This document shows, piece by piece, positions 35,893 to 46,400 of a stretch of DNA of 64,000 nt (position 1 is its first letter; every line of letters starts with the position of its first letter). Under the pieces are notes generated by a model. It ran no database searches, was not told where the DNA came from, and was given only the letters and a program-made list of their open reading frames with translations. The DNA is from Aquimarina mytili. GTDB lineage: Bacteria > Bacteroidota > Bacteroidia > Flavobacteriales > Flavobacteriaceae. A program made the translations under genes and the position numbers. The DNA lies in assembly GCF_016735115.1 (NCBI RefSeq), contig NZ_JAERQJ010000008.1, positions 186,001 to 250,000 on the forward strand, given 5' to 3'.

Positions 35893-38292
35893 ATGAAAAG
35901 ATTCACTTTAATTACAGTGTATCTTCTAGGTGTAACTTTTTCATTAGCACAAGATTGCAATAAGACACTTACCGGAAAGGTAATAGATTTTCATGATGGA
36001 GTTGCCCTAAAAGGCGCAAAAATTACTTTTAATAATCAAATGATTGTTACAGACACAGAGGGAAATTATACCATAAATGACTTATGTGCTATATCATATG
36101 CATTTACAATTTCACACGAAGATTGTAATTCGCAAGTGGTTACTATTGATGTGTCTAAAGTACATACACAAGACTTTTATCTAGAGCATCACTATACAGA
36201 TTTAGATCAAATAGACATAGCTTCTTCTTCTAAGAATAAAGCAACGAACAGTCAGGTTGAAGAAAAGTTGAATCGAAAACAATTAGAATTGTATAGTAGC
36301 CTTTCTATAGGCGATGCATTAAAAGAAATTTCTGGGGTTAATACCTTAACGTCTGGTAATACAATTGTTAAGCCTGTAATCCAGGGAGTACATAGTAGTA
36401 GGATTGTAATTTTAAATAACGGTGTACGACAAGAGGATCAGGAATGGGGCGAAGAACATGCTCCAAATATAGATATTAACGCTTTTAATGAAATTCGAGT
36501 CATTAAAGGTGCTGGAGCTCTGCAATATGGTGGAAATGCAATTGGCGGGGTAATTATTGCAGAAAACAAATTAACCAGCTTAAGAGATACCATTTTTGGA
36601 AATGCCCAATTAGCCGCAAGTACTAATGGCCAAGGAGGCAGTACAAACTCTGCGCTTAATATCGGATTTAAAAATGGCTGGGGAGCCAAAGCACAAGGAA
36701 CCGTTAAATATTTCGGGGATAGTGAAGCCCCGGATTATATTCTAAGCAATACAGGGCATAGAGAACAAAGTTTCTCTACCACATTTGGATATAACAACTT
36801 TTTATATGGTTTTGAAGGGTATTATAGTTTTTATAATGCCACTCAAGGTATATTACGATCGTCACACATTGGTAATGTCGGCGATCTGGTTAGAGCAATA
36901 AATAGTGAAGTACCACTAGTCATTAATGATTTTACATACGATATTAATGCTCCTAAACAAGAAACACAACATCATTTGGTAAAACTGAAATTTTATAATC
37001 GTTTCAAAAACCTTGGGAAATTAAATCTTCAATATTCCTTTCAATACAATAACAGAAAAGAATTTGACATTAGAAGAGGAGATGATCGCGACAAACCAAG
37101 TCTGGATTTAGAACTCCTAACCCATGGTTTAGAAGGGTCCTTTTTATTTGATGCCAAAGATAGTTTTAAAAAGAATGTTGGATTTCAACTCGCCTATCAA
37201 ACCAATACTCCAGATCCAGATACAGGAGTAAGACGATTAATACCAGACTACAACAAAATAAGTGCAGGAGTTTTTGCCATTACAGAGTTTACTATTAGTG
37301 ATCACATTACGGCTGATGCCGGTATTCGATATGATTTTGTAAATGTAGATGCTAAAAAATTCTATGAAAAAGAATTTTGGGATGATCGGGCATATAATGT
37401 ACAGTTCGCAGACCTCATTATTGCCGATGAAGGAGATCAATGGCTTACAAATCCAAATTTTGATTATAATAGCGTGTCTGCTTCAGTTGGTCTCAATTAC
37501 AGTTATGGTAATCAAAATACCCTTCTATTTAACGCTTCTTATGTTAATCGAGCTCCAAATCCTGTAGAACTGTTTAGTGATGGGTTGCATCATAGTGCGG
37601 CAATTATTGAATTAGGAGATTTGAATTTTGATCAAGAAAGTGCATTGAAATTTTCTTTAGCCAGCGAGCATGAAAATATTTTTGGTATAGGAAGATTAAA
37701 GGTTTCTCCCTACCTAAGTCTTATTGATAATTTTATATTGCTCGAACCAACCGGCGTAGACTTTACAATCAGAGGATCTTTCCCAATATGGGAGTATCGA
37801 CAAACCAATGCGTTATTATATGGCATCGATGTAGATTACGGTCTGGACATCACCGAAACGTTAAAATTTACTACCGGGTTTTCATATATCTATGGTCAGG
37901 ATACCACAGCCAATGAAGCATTAATCAATATGCCTGCACCTAATTTTAGATCACAACTTACGTATCAAAAAGAAAATTGGGATATTCGATTAACCAATAC
38001 TTCTGTATTAAAACAAAATAGATTTCCAAATAATGATTTCGAGACCAGTTTCATTCGAAACAATGTAGAAGTAACAGAGTTAGTGCTTATTTCAGAGCCT
38101 CCCGCTGGGTATAGTCTTTTTGATCTTTCTGGATCATACACATTTGGAATATGGAACCCCAAAGACCTTGTTGTAGGAGCAAGTATAACAAACCTATTTG
38201 ATGTCTCATATAGAGATTATTTAAACAGACAGCGTTTTTACGCAGATAATATCGGAAGAAACTTTACACTTAATATAAATTTTAAATTTTAA
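35893..38292 (+). CDS. TonB-dependent outer-membrane receptor, likely for a metal or metal chelate
   Basis: A 799-residue receptor: signal peptide (MKRFTLITVYLLGVTFSLAQ), a carboxypeptidase-regulatory-like domain (residues 24-100, LTGKVIDFHDGVALKGAKIT), a plug domain with QGVHSSRIVILNNGVRQEDQ and EWGEEHAPNID, and a 22-strand barrel. The NNGVRQEDQEWGEEHAP segment is characteristic of the receptors related to ZnuD and other metal-uptake receptors in Gram-negatives (from memory). The ATG at 35893 is preferred to an open extension at 35830 because it begins a signal peptide. It forms an operon with the small His/Cys protein and the lipoprotein at 38297, which starts 5 bp after. Confidence 0.83.
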   Translation: MKRFTLITVYLLGVTFSLAQDCNKTLTGKVIDFHDGVALKGAKITFNNQMIVTDTEGNYTINDLCAISYAFTISHEDCNSQVVTIDVSKVHTQDFYLEHHYTDLDQIDIASSSKNKATNSQVEEKLNRKQLELYSSLSIGDALKEISGVNTLTSGNTIVKPVIQGVHSSRIVILNNGVRQEDQEWGEEHAPNIDINAFNEIRVIKGAGALQYGGNAIGGVIIAENKLTSLRDTIFGNAQLAASTNGQGGSTNSALNIGFKNGWGAKAQGTVKYFGDSEAPDYILSNTGHREQSFSTTFGYNNFLYGFEGYYSFYNATQGILRSSHIGNVGDLVRAINSEVPLVINDFTYDINAPKQETQHHLVKLKFYNRFKNLGKLNLQYSFQYNNRKEFDIRRGDDRDKPSLDLELLTHGLEGSFLFDAKDSFKKNVGFQLAYQTNTPDPDTGVRRLIPDYNKISAGVFAITEFTISDHITADAGIRYDFVNVDAKKFYEKEFWDDRAYNVQFADLIIADEGDQWLTNPNFDYNSVSASVGLNYSYGNQNTLLFNASYVNRAPNPVELFSDGLHHSAAIIELGDLNFDQESALKFSLASEHENIFGIGRLKVSPYLSLIDNFILLEPTGVDFTIRGSFPIWEYRQTNALLYGIDVDYGLDITETLKFTTGFSYIYGQDTTANEALINMPAPNFRSQLTYQKENWDIRLTNTSVLKQNRFPNNDFETSFIRNNVEVTELVLISEPPAGYSLFDLSGSYTFGIWNPKDLVVGASITNLFDVSYRDYLNRQRFYADNIGRNFTLNINFKF

Positions 38293-38296
38293 TGCA

Positions 38297-38839
38297 ATGA
38301 AAAAAGGAATTCATAAACTATTAAGCATCATTTTTATCGTCTCTATTTTAGCTTCATGTAGTGATGATGATGATAACCCAATAGTAATTAACGAAGAAGA
38401 AACTATTACAACCGTAAAATTAAGCGTTACTGAATCTGGTACTACAACCACACAAGAATTTGAGTGGACTGAATCCAGTCAAGATGATATCACCTTAAAA
38501 GCAAACACTTCATATAATATCAAAATTCAATTTTTAGATGAATCGAACCCAAATGATGTAGAAGATATTACTGAAGAAGTAATCGCCGAAAAAGATGAGC
38601 ATTTTGTCTTTTATGAAACTACGGTAGGTGGATTAACATTTGACAATGCTTCAGATGATACGGTTGATGCTAATAATGTTGGCATTAATATTTCAACAGA
38701 TTGGTCAGCAGGAGATGCCGCAACCGGAGTTATCAGAGCTTTTTTAATTCATGAACCGACTTCAAAAACAGGAGATTCTAGAGCTGATTTCGGTGGAGAA
38801 ACAGATATAGAAGTAGATTTTAATGTAACCGTACAATAA
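38297..38839 (+). CDS. lipoprotein associated with the TonB receptor (type 1 periplasmic-binding-fold-like)
   Basis: A 180-residue lipoprotein with leader ending LASC (Cys21) followed by an acidic SDDDDNP stretch. The remainder is beta-rich (TTVKLSVTESGTTTTQEFEW, ending ETDIEVDFNVTVQ). Similar small lipoproteins follow receptors of this type in flavobacteria. Probably a periplasmic or surface binding partner for the substrate. It is the last gene before a long intergenic region. Confidence 0.7.
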   Translation: MKKGIHKLLSIIFIVSILASCSDDDDNPIVINEEETITTVKLSVTESGTTTTQEFEWTESSQDDITLKANTSYNIKIQFLDESNPNDVEDITEEVIAEKDEHFVFYETTVGGLTFDNASDDTVDANNVGINISTDWSAGDAATGVIRAFLIHEPTSKTGDSRADFGGETDIEVDFNVTVQ

Positions 38840-38863
38840 CAAAATAAGTAGTTACAACAGTAT

Positions 38864-38961
38864 ATTGAAACGCCACAGTTATATTGTATTTAAGTTGAGT
38901 TTGTATAACCTTTGATTTGTTTCAATTTAATCCCCAAGAACATGTTCTTGGGGATTTTTTT
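38864..38961 (+). ncRNA. structured tandem element, copy A (stem plus terminator hairpin)
   Basis: ATTGAAAC (38864-38871) pairs with GTTTCAAT (38919-38926), enclosing AAGTTGAGTTTGT; a perfect 26-bp palindrome (38930-38955, arms of 13 bases) and a T-run follow. The same order, with the same boxes, occurs at 39259-39360. It starts 24 bp after the lipoprotein stop, so it may be that gene's terminator region or an independent small RNA. Confidence 0.45.
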
Positions 38962-39258
38962 ATGAAATAAAATGACTAAACACTTATTATTTGGTATAAA
39001 TTTTGAGTAATTTACAATATGATAATGTAAAAATTGTAGGTTTTTGATCAAACACACTGAGAATATGGTGTTAAAAACCGAATATTTCCCCGAAAAATGA
39101 AGTATAATTTGATTTTCAATGAGTTAAACACAATGATTTTGCGAGGATATTAAGGCATTATTAAATCTGAATTACGATTCAAAAAACACTAAAATATTAA
39201 AGAGATACCACTTATATTCGCGGCATTAAATCTAACCAATAGATTAACAAACGACAAA

Positions 39259-39360
39259 ATTGAAACAATCATAATTAGTATAAGTTGAGTTTGTGTTAAA
39301 TACTACTACTAAGTTTCAATTTAGACCCCCGGGAGTAGTTACCCGGGGGTTGTTTTTTTT
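39259..39360 (+). ncRNA. structured tandem element, copy B (stem plus terminator hairpin)
   Basis: ATTGAAAC (39259-39266) pairs with GTTTCAAT (39313-39320) around AAGTTGAGTTTGT, followed by hairpin ACCCCCGGG/CCCGGGGGT (39325-39350) and eight T residues. Spacing and boxes match copy A, but the terminator stem has a different sequence: covariation that preserves structure. Probably an RNA rather than a DNA site. Confidence 0.5.
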
Positions 39361-39429
39361 GTGTTGTACCCGCCCAACACTCGTTATAAACCAGCGCATC
39401 AAATATAGCTAATCCAACCCCTGTGGGTA

Positions 39430-39720
39430 TTCCAGGCTTTACATGTTTATAAACAGGTTACAGGCCGTTCTTATACGCCCTTCAGGTCGTTTTGAACGGG
39501 CAATAGGCCGTTAACTACCCCCTAACAGGGTGTCTCGACACCCCCTACCCCCCGTCTCGACACCCCTATAGGTAGTATGACAACGCCCTATTCACCGTCT
39601 CGAACGTCCTTTTGGTAGTATAGTAATGCCTTATTGGCCGTTTTGGCACCCCCTAAAGGGTATGATGACACCTGAAAAGTAGTAATGCAACACGCTGTAA
39701 ACCGTTTTGGAGATAAAAAC
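39430..39720. repeat. GC-rich degenerate tandem repeats (unit about 43 bp)
   Basis: Two adjacent 43-bp units, 39554-39596 and 39597-39639, both begin GTCTCGA and share GGTAGTAT and a CCxTATT segment; a third from 39640 begins GTTTTGGCACCCC with AAAGGGTATGATGACACC. Earlier, GGCCGTT, GTCGTTTTGAACGGGC and GTGTCTCGACACCCCC are further diverged relatives. Composition is far above the local GC level. No coding frame crosses it. Confidence 0.5.
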
Positions 39721-40081
39721 GACCAAAAGAGAATATATAAGATCAGTATATTAAGCAGGTATAACTTTATTATAAATGCTCTTGATTCTACTGGCATGTT
39801 GTGTAAAGAGATCACCCTAGCCGTAACAGAATTGTTTGAAGCTAATATCTTTATCTCAACCCCATATAGCTAATCCAGAAAATCATCTCATTCCGAAAAA
39901 AGTGTTACATAATTTTTTTCACCATTTACTTTGCTACATCCTATCAATATTTATCTCCTAAAAAATCACCCTAAACGGGTGAAAAAGAACTCCCTCAAAT
40001 ATGTGATTTTTGTTTGGTTAAATCAAAGTAGTAAACACTGTAGAAGTGTTTTATAAACGAAAATCACTAAAACATAGTCAA

Positions 40082-43000
40082 ATGAAAAACAACCTTAGTA
40101 TTCTATGGGTATTAAAACTTATGGTTTTTATATTCATAGTAAATCCTACATTCATAAACGGACAGGAATTACCAACAATTTTACCTCCTACTCCAGAGGC
40201 TACATCTTTAGGAGAGTACGTATCGATTCCTGTATCTCATTATACAGGAGTACCGAATATTGGCGTACCCCTATATGAAATTAATCTTGATGGTTTAAAA
40301 ATTCCTATTAGCTTAAGTTACCACGCCAAAGGTGTTCGAGTAGAAGAAATGGCTTCACGCGTAGGAATCGGATGGGCCTTGAATTCTGGTGGAGTAATTA
40401 CTCGTCAGACTAAAGGTTCACCTGATGAATATATCCATAATTCTATAGGTTTTTTACGTCATGATTATTACGAAACTTTTTTTACTTTAGAAGCCACACG
40501 TCAAGAAGTATATACCAAAGACATTAATGGAGAAGTCGATCTATACCCAGATACTTTTATGTTCAATTTTATGGGGTATTCTGGTAAATTTTCTTTTGAT
40601 CAACGCACCCATAAACCAATAATTCAAGGGTTTTCTGATATTACTATTGAACCTTTATGGGCAAACGGTGGCGTAGGAGAAATAAAAGGCTGGGTGGTTG
40701 CTGCGCCTAATGGTTATAAATTTTACTTTGGAGTTTCAAAAGACGATACTCGTATTGCTAGAGATAGTGAAGAAAAAAAGGAGCAATATACATATACAGA
40801 AAGGTTAGCCGCTACACCTGGAGATGGTTTTGCTCCTTATAATGCCTGGTATTTGTTAGATATTATAAGCCCAAATGGAAGATCGGTTGCTTTCAAATAT
40901 GAACCAGAAACGCCGATATACTTCAGACGAAGTTATGATGAACTTGAAATAGGCACTAGGGCAGTTACAAGTTATTTCTCTAAAATTAAAGGGACGCAAA
41001 ATCAAATTAAAGAAATTGAATTTGATCAAGGAAAGGTTAAGTTTATTAAATCCGAAACGGAGCGCCAGGATTTAAAGGGCGCTTATACATTAGACAACAT
41101 AGAGATTGTTAATAATCATGATCAACTAATTAAACGTTATCAATTAGATTATAACTATACCAATAGCCCTGCAGATAACAATGTTTTACCCATAATTGCA
41201 AGTCTTGACCCAACTAGTAGTAAACGTCTTTTTCTACAATCTGTAACTACCTACGATAAAAATGGGTTTAACAGTATGCCTCCTCATAGGTTTTATTATA
41301 ATAATGATGCATCATTACCTAACCGATTTTCAAATTCACAAGATGCTTGGGGATATTATAACGGGAAAAACAATGGTAATTTCCTAACATATTTTAATTA
41401 TGCTAATATCCAAATTGATAGATCCGTGGATACTTTAAAATGCCAGGCAGGATTATTGACCAAGTTACAATACCCCACAGGCGGATCGGCCAAATATGAA
41501 TATGAAGCTAACAGGGCTATTCCTCCAAGTTATTTTGAAAATCTCTTAACTCAAGCTACTAATCCAACCGTTGATAAAAATGCCGGACTTCTTAAAAGTA
41601 ATATGACTTATAATGGGAGCTATTATGAATCTGAGCCGTTCACAATCACTAACAATGTACTTTGGAGTACTATGGAGTCTATTGTAACAATTACTCCTCC
41701 CGAAGGATGCGACTCTACTCAATCTACAAATAGTTGTGCTTATCAAATTCAAATTGGGAGCAATATTTTATTGATTGGTAAAAATAAAATCAATATCCCA
41801 CCGGGAGAATATACTATCAAAGTTACTCCAAAGAACAAGGATATTGAAGACCCGAATAGTTTTGACCCTACCTTCGCAGTGGCATTGAAATGGAAGGAAC
41901 AAATTATAGATCAAAACAAAGAGATTTATGCTTCTGGTAATCGAATCAAACATATAGTTTTAAATGATGGTAAGGACGATGCTATTATCAAAGAATATGA
42001 TTATAAATTTCCAACAGGAAAAAGTAGTGGAAAAATATTTTCTTTAACAAACTATAATCATACTGAAGTAAATCCTTTTGGAATAACAATTTATCAAGAT
42101 AGATATTTCGCAAGACCCGGAAGTCCGCTTACTTATGAACAAGGAAATCATGAAGGATATGAATATGTAACGGAGTACTTAATAGGTGAAAATGGAGATG
42201 AGGGAAAAACTGCTTATACCTTTACTATTTGGCCCGATACCGGCAAATTCTACAAACCTCCATATCATTTAGCTACGGATAATGAGTGGATACGTGGCAA
42301 ATCAGTTAAAATAGAACATTTTAAAAAAGAAAACGAAGACTATACACTTATACAGTCCATAGAAAATAAATATAATTATGGAGGTTTACCCAATCCAACT
42401 TATATAATGTCTCCATTACCTCCTGATGCTACTTCTGATGAAGTTTATGAAAATACTCGCACAAACCATACACAATCTTTAATGGTATTTGCAGGTGATG
42501 GTGATGACCCAAATATTTTTAAAACCTTTTATTTTACTGCAGGTACTTCAGATTTACATAGCACAACCACAACGTCGTATGATGGTGTTACACCCATAAC
42601 ACAACACATAGAATATGGATATGATTATAATAGATATTATCAGTCTAATTTAACCGAAACTACAAGTAGTGATGGAAACTTTATCCATTCCAGAACCTTT
42701 TTCCCGGAAGATATTACTACACCAGATGCAATAGGTTATGATCCTTTTACACAAGAAGAGTACCAGTTGATCAATAGACTTAAAGCTAATGATCTTCATC
42801 GAATAGCTACTCCTATCCAAACCGTTACCGAAACCAAAAACCAGGTAGGAGCAGTTCTTTCTAAAACTGCACAACGTACTCTTTTAAAGGAATGGAACGG
42901 TACTATTTTACCAGAAATTGTACAAAGTGCCAAAGGAAATAGTGCTCTCGAGGATCGTATGCAATTTATAGATTATGATGGTTATGGAAACCCCAAAGAA

Positions 43001-43399
43001 GTTGCTCTTACAAATGGAACGCATATCGTTTACATATGGGGGTATAATGGTAATCAACCTATTGCGAAATTAGTGAATGCCAGTTATGCCGATATGACAA
43101 CTGAACAATTAGAAGCGATCGAAAATGCTATTACAGCTTCTAACGAAGATAATGACAATTGCCAAGAGGCTATTTGCAAAGAACAAATACTGCGTAATGT
43201 ATTGGAAGAGTTACATGCACTTTTTCCAGAAGCACAAGTAACTACCTTAACCTATGATGTATTGGTAGGCGTAACGAGTATGGCTGATCCTAAAGGATAT
43301 ACCATGTATTATGAATATGATGACTTCAATAGGCTGAAGTATACCAAAGATGCCGAAGAAAACATCTTAACCGAAAACACATACCAATACAAAAATTAA
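40082..43399 (+). CDS. large exported RHS-type protein, first of a pair
   Basis: A 1105-residue exported protein: signal peptide (ILWVLKLMVFIFIVNPTFIN, about residues 6-28), then YTGVPNIGVPLYEI, PISLSYHAKGVRVEEMASRV and GIGWALNSGGVITRQTKG, the SpvB/TcB-like N-terminal beta region seen in Bacteroidota RHS proteins. YD/RHS-like repeats occur towards the end (VYIWGYNGNQPIAKL, YTMYYEYDDFNRLKYTKD). It has no RHS core or toxin tip of its own; the next gene, 12 bp on, provides these, so the two likely form one complex (as in split Tc B/C proteins). The ATG at 40082 begins the signal peptide; an open extension to 40046 is not used. Confidence 0.8.
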   Translation: MKNNLSILWVLKLMVFIFIVNPTFINGQELPTILPPTPEATSLGEYVSIPVSHYTGVPNIGVPLYEINLDGLKIPISLSYHAKGVRVEEMASRVGIGWALNSGGVITRQTKGSPDEYIHNSIGFLRHDYYETFFTLEATRQEVYTKDINGEVDLYPDTFMFNFMGYSGKFSFDQRTHKPIIQGFSDITIEPLWANGGVGEIKGWVVAAPNGYKFYFGVSKDDTRIARDSEEKKEQYTYTERLAATPGDGFAPYNAWYLLDIISPNGRSVAFKYEPETPIYFRRSYDELEIGTRAVTSYFSKIKGTQNQIKEIEFDQGKVKFIKSETERQDLKGAYTLDNIEIVNNHDQLIKRYQLDYNYTNSPADNNVLPIIASLDPTSSKRLFLQSVTTYDKNGFNSMPPHRFYYNNDASLPNRFSNSQDAWGYYNGKNNGNFLTYFNYANIQIDRSVDTLKCQAGLLTKLQYPTGGSAKYEYEANRAIPPSYFENLLTQATNPTVDKNAGLLKSNMTYNGSYYESEPFTITNNVLWSTMESIVTITPPEGCDSTQSTNSCAYQIQIGSNILLIGKNKINIPPGEYTIKVTPKNKDIEDPNSFDPTFAVALKWKEQIIDQNKEIYASGNRIKHIVLNDGKDDAIIKEYDYKFPTGKSSGKIFSLTNYNHTEVNPFGITIYQDRYFARPGSPLTYEQGNHEGYEYVTEYLIGENGDEGKTAYTFTIWPDTGKFYKPPYHLATDNEWIRGKSVKIEHFKKENEDYTLIQSIENKYNYGGLPNPTYIMSPLPPDATSDEVYENTRTNHTQSLMVFAGDGDDPNIFKTFYFTAGTSDLHSTTTTSYDGVTPITQHIEYGYDYNRYYQSNLTETTSSDGNFIHSRTFFPEDITTPDAIGYDPFTQEEYQLINRLKANDLHRIATPIQTVTETKNQVGAVLSKTAQRTLLKEWNGTILPEIVQSAKGNSALEDRMQFIDYDGYGNPKEVALTNGTHIVYIWGYNGNQPIAKLVNASYADMTTEQLEAIENAITASNEDNDNCQEAICKEQILRNVLEELHALFPEAQVTTLTYDVLVGVTSMADPKGYTMYYEYDDFNRLKYTKDAEENILTENTYQYKN

Positions 43400-43411
43400 C
43401 AGGAAAAAATC

Positions 43412-46400
43412 ATGAAAAAATATATTATAGTATTATTCCTTATTCTAGGTATACATACACATGCACAACAGCCCGTATTGAGTAATGAAAATGCGGTCTC
43501 CAGCAGAAGCTTTCAAAAAGAAGTAAAAAATCCAGATATCGATGTTATAGAAGGCCGAGATGTTATTGAACAAGTTACCTATTTTGATGGATTAGGAAGA
43601 GCTAAGCAGCGAATTGCAATTAGACAATCTTCAAATAAAAAGGACATCGTAACCCACATTATTTACGATGCTTTAGGGCGAAAATCTAGAGAGTACTTGC
43701 CATTTGAAACCGATGGTACTATTGGCAGTTTAAGAACCGGCGACCTAGACGAAAAAACACGCATGTTTTATTACAACCTGTTTCCAGATGATTTTGTAGA
43801 TGTAACATCTGCTAATCCTTATACTGAAATGGAATTCGAAAACTCTCCACTAAACAGAGTATTGAAGCAAGGAGCCCCAGGAGAAGATTGGAAATTAGGG
43901 AGCGGTCATGAAATTCGAACAATTTATGACACAAATATTGACGAAGAAGTAAGACGCTTTCATGTAGAATTAACTTCTGATTATACCCCTACCTTGGTAC
44001 TGGATGGTAATTATAATTCCGGAGAATTGTACAAAACCATAACCAAAGATGAAAACTGGACCTCTGGAAAGTTAAATACCATTGAAGAGTTTACCGATAA
44101 GAATGAACGAGTACTCCTAAAACGTAACTATGCCAAAATTGATGGCGCGGTAATCGCTCACGACACCTATTATGTATATGATTATTATGGAAATTTGACT
44201 TATACTATCCCTTCAAAAGTGGACTTTACTAATGGCGTATCCGATATCGAACTAGCTGAGTTATGTTATCAATATCGATATGACAGCCGTAACCGGTTGG
44301 TAGAGAAAAAAATACCAGGAAAAGGTTGGGAATGCATCGCATATAACAAACTAGATCAACCCATTATGAGCCAGGACAAACGATTAAAAATAGCTAAGCA
44401 ATGGTTATTTAGCGTCTATGACGCTTATGGTAGAGTAGCTTATACTGGTATGGATCGAGGAAATGCCAAATCAAGAACCGAAATACAAACTTTGGCCGAT
44501 GCTACTGGTAAGCAATATGTGACCAAAACTGCAACACCAAATACGTATGCAGGCACTACGATCTACTATACCAAAGACGCTTACCCAGGTAGTTTTGATG
44601 CCATACATACTATTAACTATTATGATGATTACGTTTTTGATACCGATGGGATTACACTACCAACTACTGTATATGGAGAACCTGTGAGTACACAAACCAA
44701 GACCTTATCTACAGGAAATAAAGTGTTGGTTTTGGGCACCAATAAATGGATCACAACATTATTTGGGTATGATAAAAAAGGGAGAGTAATATGGAGTGCC
44801 ACTAAAAACAACTACCTACAAACTCTGGATATTGCAGAAATGAAACTGGACTTTGTGGGTAAAGTAGTAGAAACAAAAGCAACACATACCAAGGGTAGTA
44901 ACGTACCTATTGTTACGATTGAAAAATTTACTTATGATCACCTGGGTAGAGTAATCAAACAAACCCACAAGGTGAATGATCAGGAAGAAGAAGTTATTGC
45001 GCAACATACCTATGATGCTATCGGACAACTGACTCAGAAGAAAGTCGGAGAGGGAATAACTACTGCAATAGGAATTGAAGGCTTACAAAACCTAGATTAT
45101 CAATACAACGTAAGAGGATGGTTAAAGGGGATCAATGATGTTGACAATTTAGGAGCTGATCTTTTTGGTTTTCGACTACACTATAACAATCCTACCACCG
45201 GTACTGCACTTTATAACGGAAACATTAGTCAACAATACTGGCGTAGCGCTAATACTGATAATAGTTTAAAAAACTACGCCTATAGTTATGATGCTCTAAA
45301 CAGGCTTACTGGAGCGGTAGATAATACAGGGAGATATACAGTAAGTGGTATTACCTATGATAGAATGGGAAATATCTTAAGTTTTCAACGCAATGGTTTG
45401 CAAAATGGAGGTGTTTTTAACGATATGGATCAACTAACATATAGTTATGACTCTGGTAACAAATTATTGCAAGTTACCGATCATGGAAATAAAGCCTATG
45501 GTTTTAAAGATGGTACTAATATCAATGATGATGATTTTGAATATGATGATAACGGCAATATGATCATAGACCGTAACAGTGGTATTACTGATATCAAATA
45601 CAACTATCTTAATCTACCCTACCAGGTAACTATAAATGGTAAAATGATTAGTTATGTATATGGTGCCAATGGAGTAAAACAACTTAAAGCAGTAGGGAAT
45701 ATATACACTAATTATGCTGGGAATTTTATTTATGAAAACGGAAAACTACAGTTTTTTAACCACCCTGAAGGATACATAGAACCTACAATTACCTCAACTG
45801 GAGTCGAGAAGTATGAATATACCTATCAATACAGAGATCATTTAGATAATATAAGACTAAGTTATGCCGATAGCGATAAAGACGGTATCGTTACCCAAAC
45901 CGAAATAAAAGAAGAAAACAACTATTACCCTTATGGGTTAAAGCACCAAGGGTATAACAATGTAGTAGCTGGGCGTAACCATAAATTTGGCTTTGGTGGT
46001 AAAGAAGAACAAGATGAATTTGGAATAGAATGGATTGACATTACAGCTAGGAATTATAATCCTGCATTAGCCCGATGGATGAACATAGACCCTCTGGCAG
46101 AACAAATGCGTCGACACTCTCCTTACAACTATGCTTTTAATAACCCCATCTTTTTTATGGATCCAGATGGGATGGCTCCTGTTGGTGGTTATGGTGAAAG
46201 TTTAGAAACTGCGGAGTATTACCATATAAATTATGAAAGTATTTCAAATAAAGATAAATGTCCTTCTGGAGATTGTGAGACTTTACCACTACCATCTGAT
46301 GCTTTTATTGCAGCTACTTTTGATCGTCAAGCAATAAGAGAAGGAATAGACGATAAACTAATAGAAATGACAGGGAAACATATCGGTGATACCTCTAGGG

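Larger units (their letters stand above)
38967..40045. other. non-coding region with structured element copy B and GC-rich degenerate repeats
   Basis: Over 1 kb without a convincing gene. 38967-39258 is plain AT-rich sequence. 39259-39360 is the second structured element. 39430-39720 is markedly more GC-rich and built of degenerate repeats (see separate entry). Short frames at 39588-39815 (minus) and 39685-39873 (plus) overlap the repeats and have no protein-like features. 39880-40045 leads into the RHS gene and is again AT-rich. Confidence 0.6.

Noticed and set aside
39430..39720. CRISPR array as explanation of the repeats
   Set aside because: Units are degenerate and contiguous, with no constant repeat alternating with spacers and no cas genes in the window.
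39588..39873. Two short frames (minus 39588-39815, plus 39685-39873)
   Set aside because: They overlap the degenerate GC-rich repeats, and neither has a recognisable domain or clean start context.
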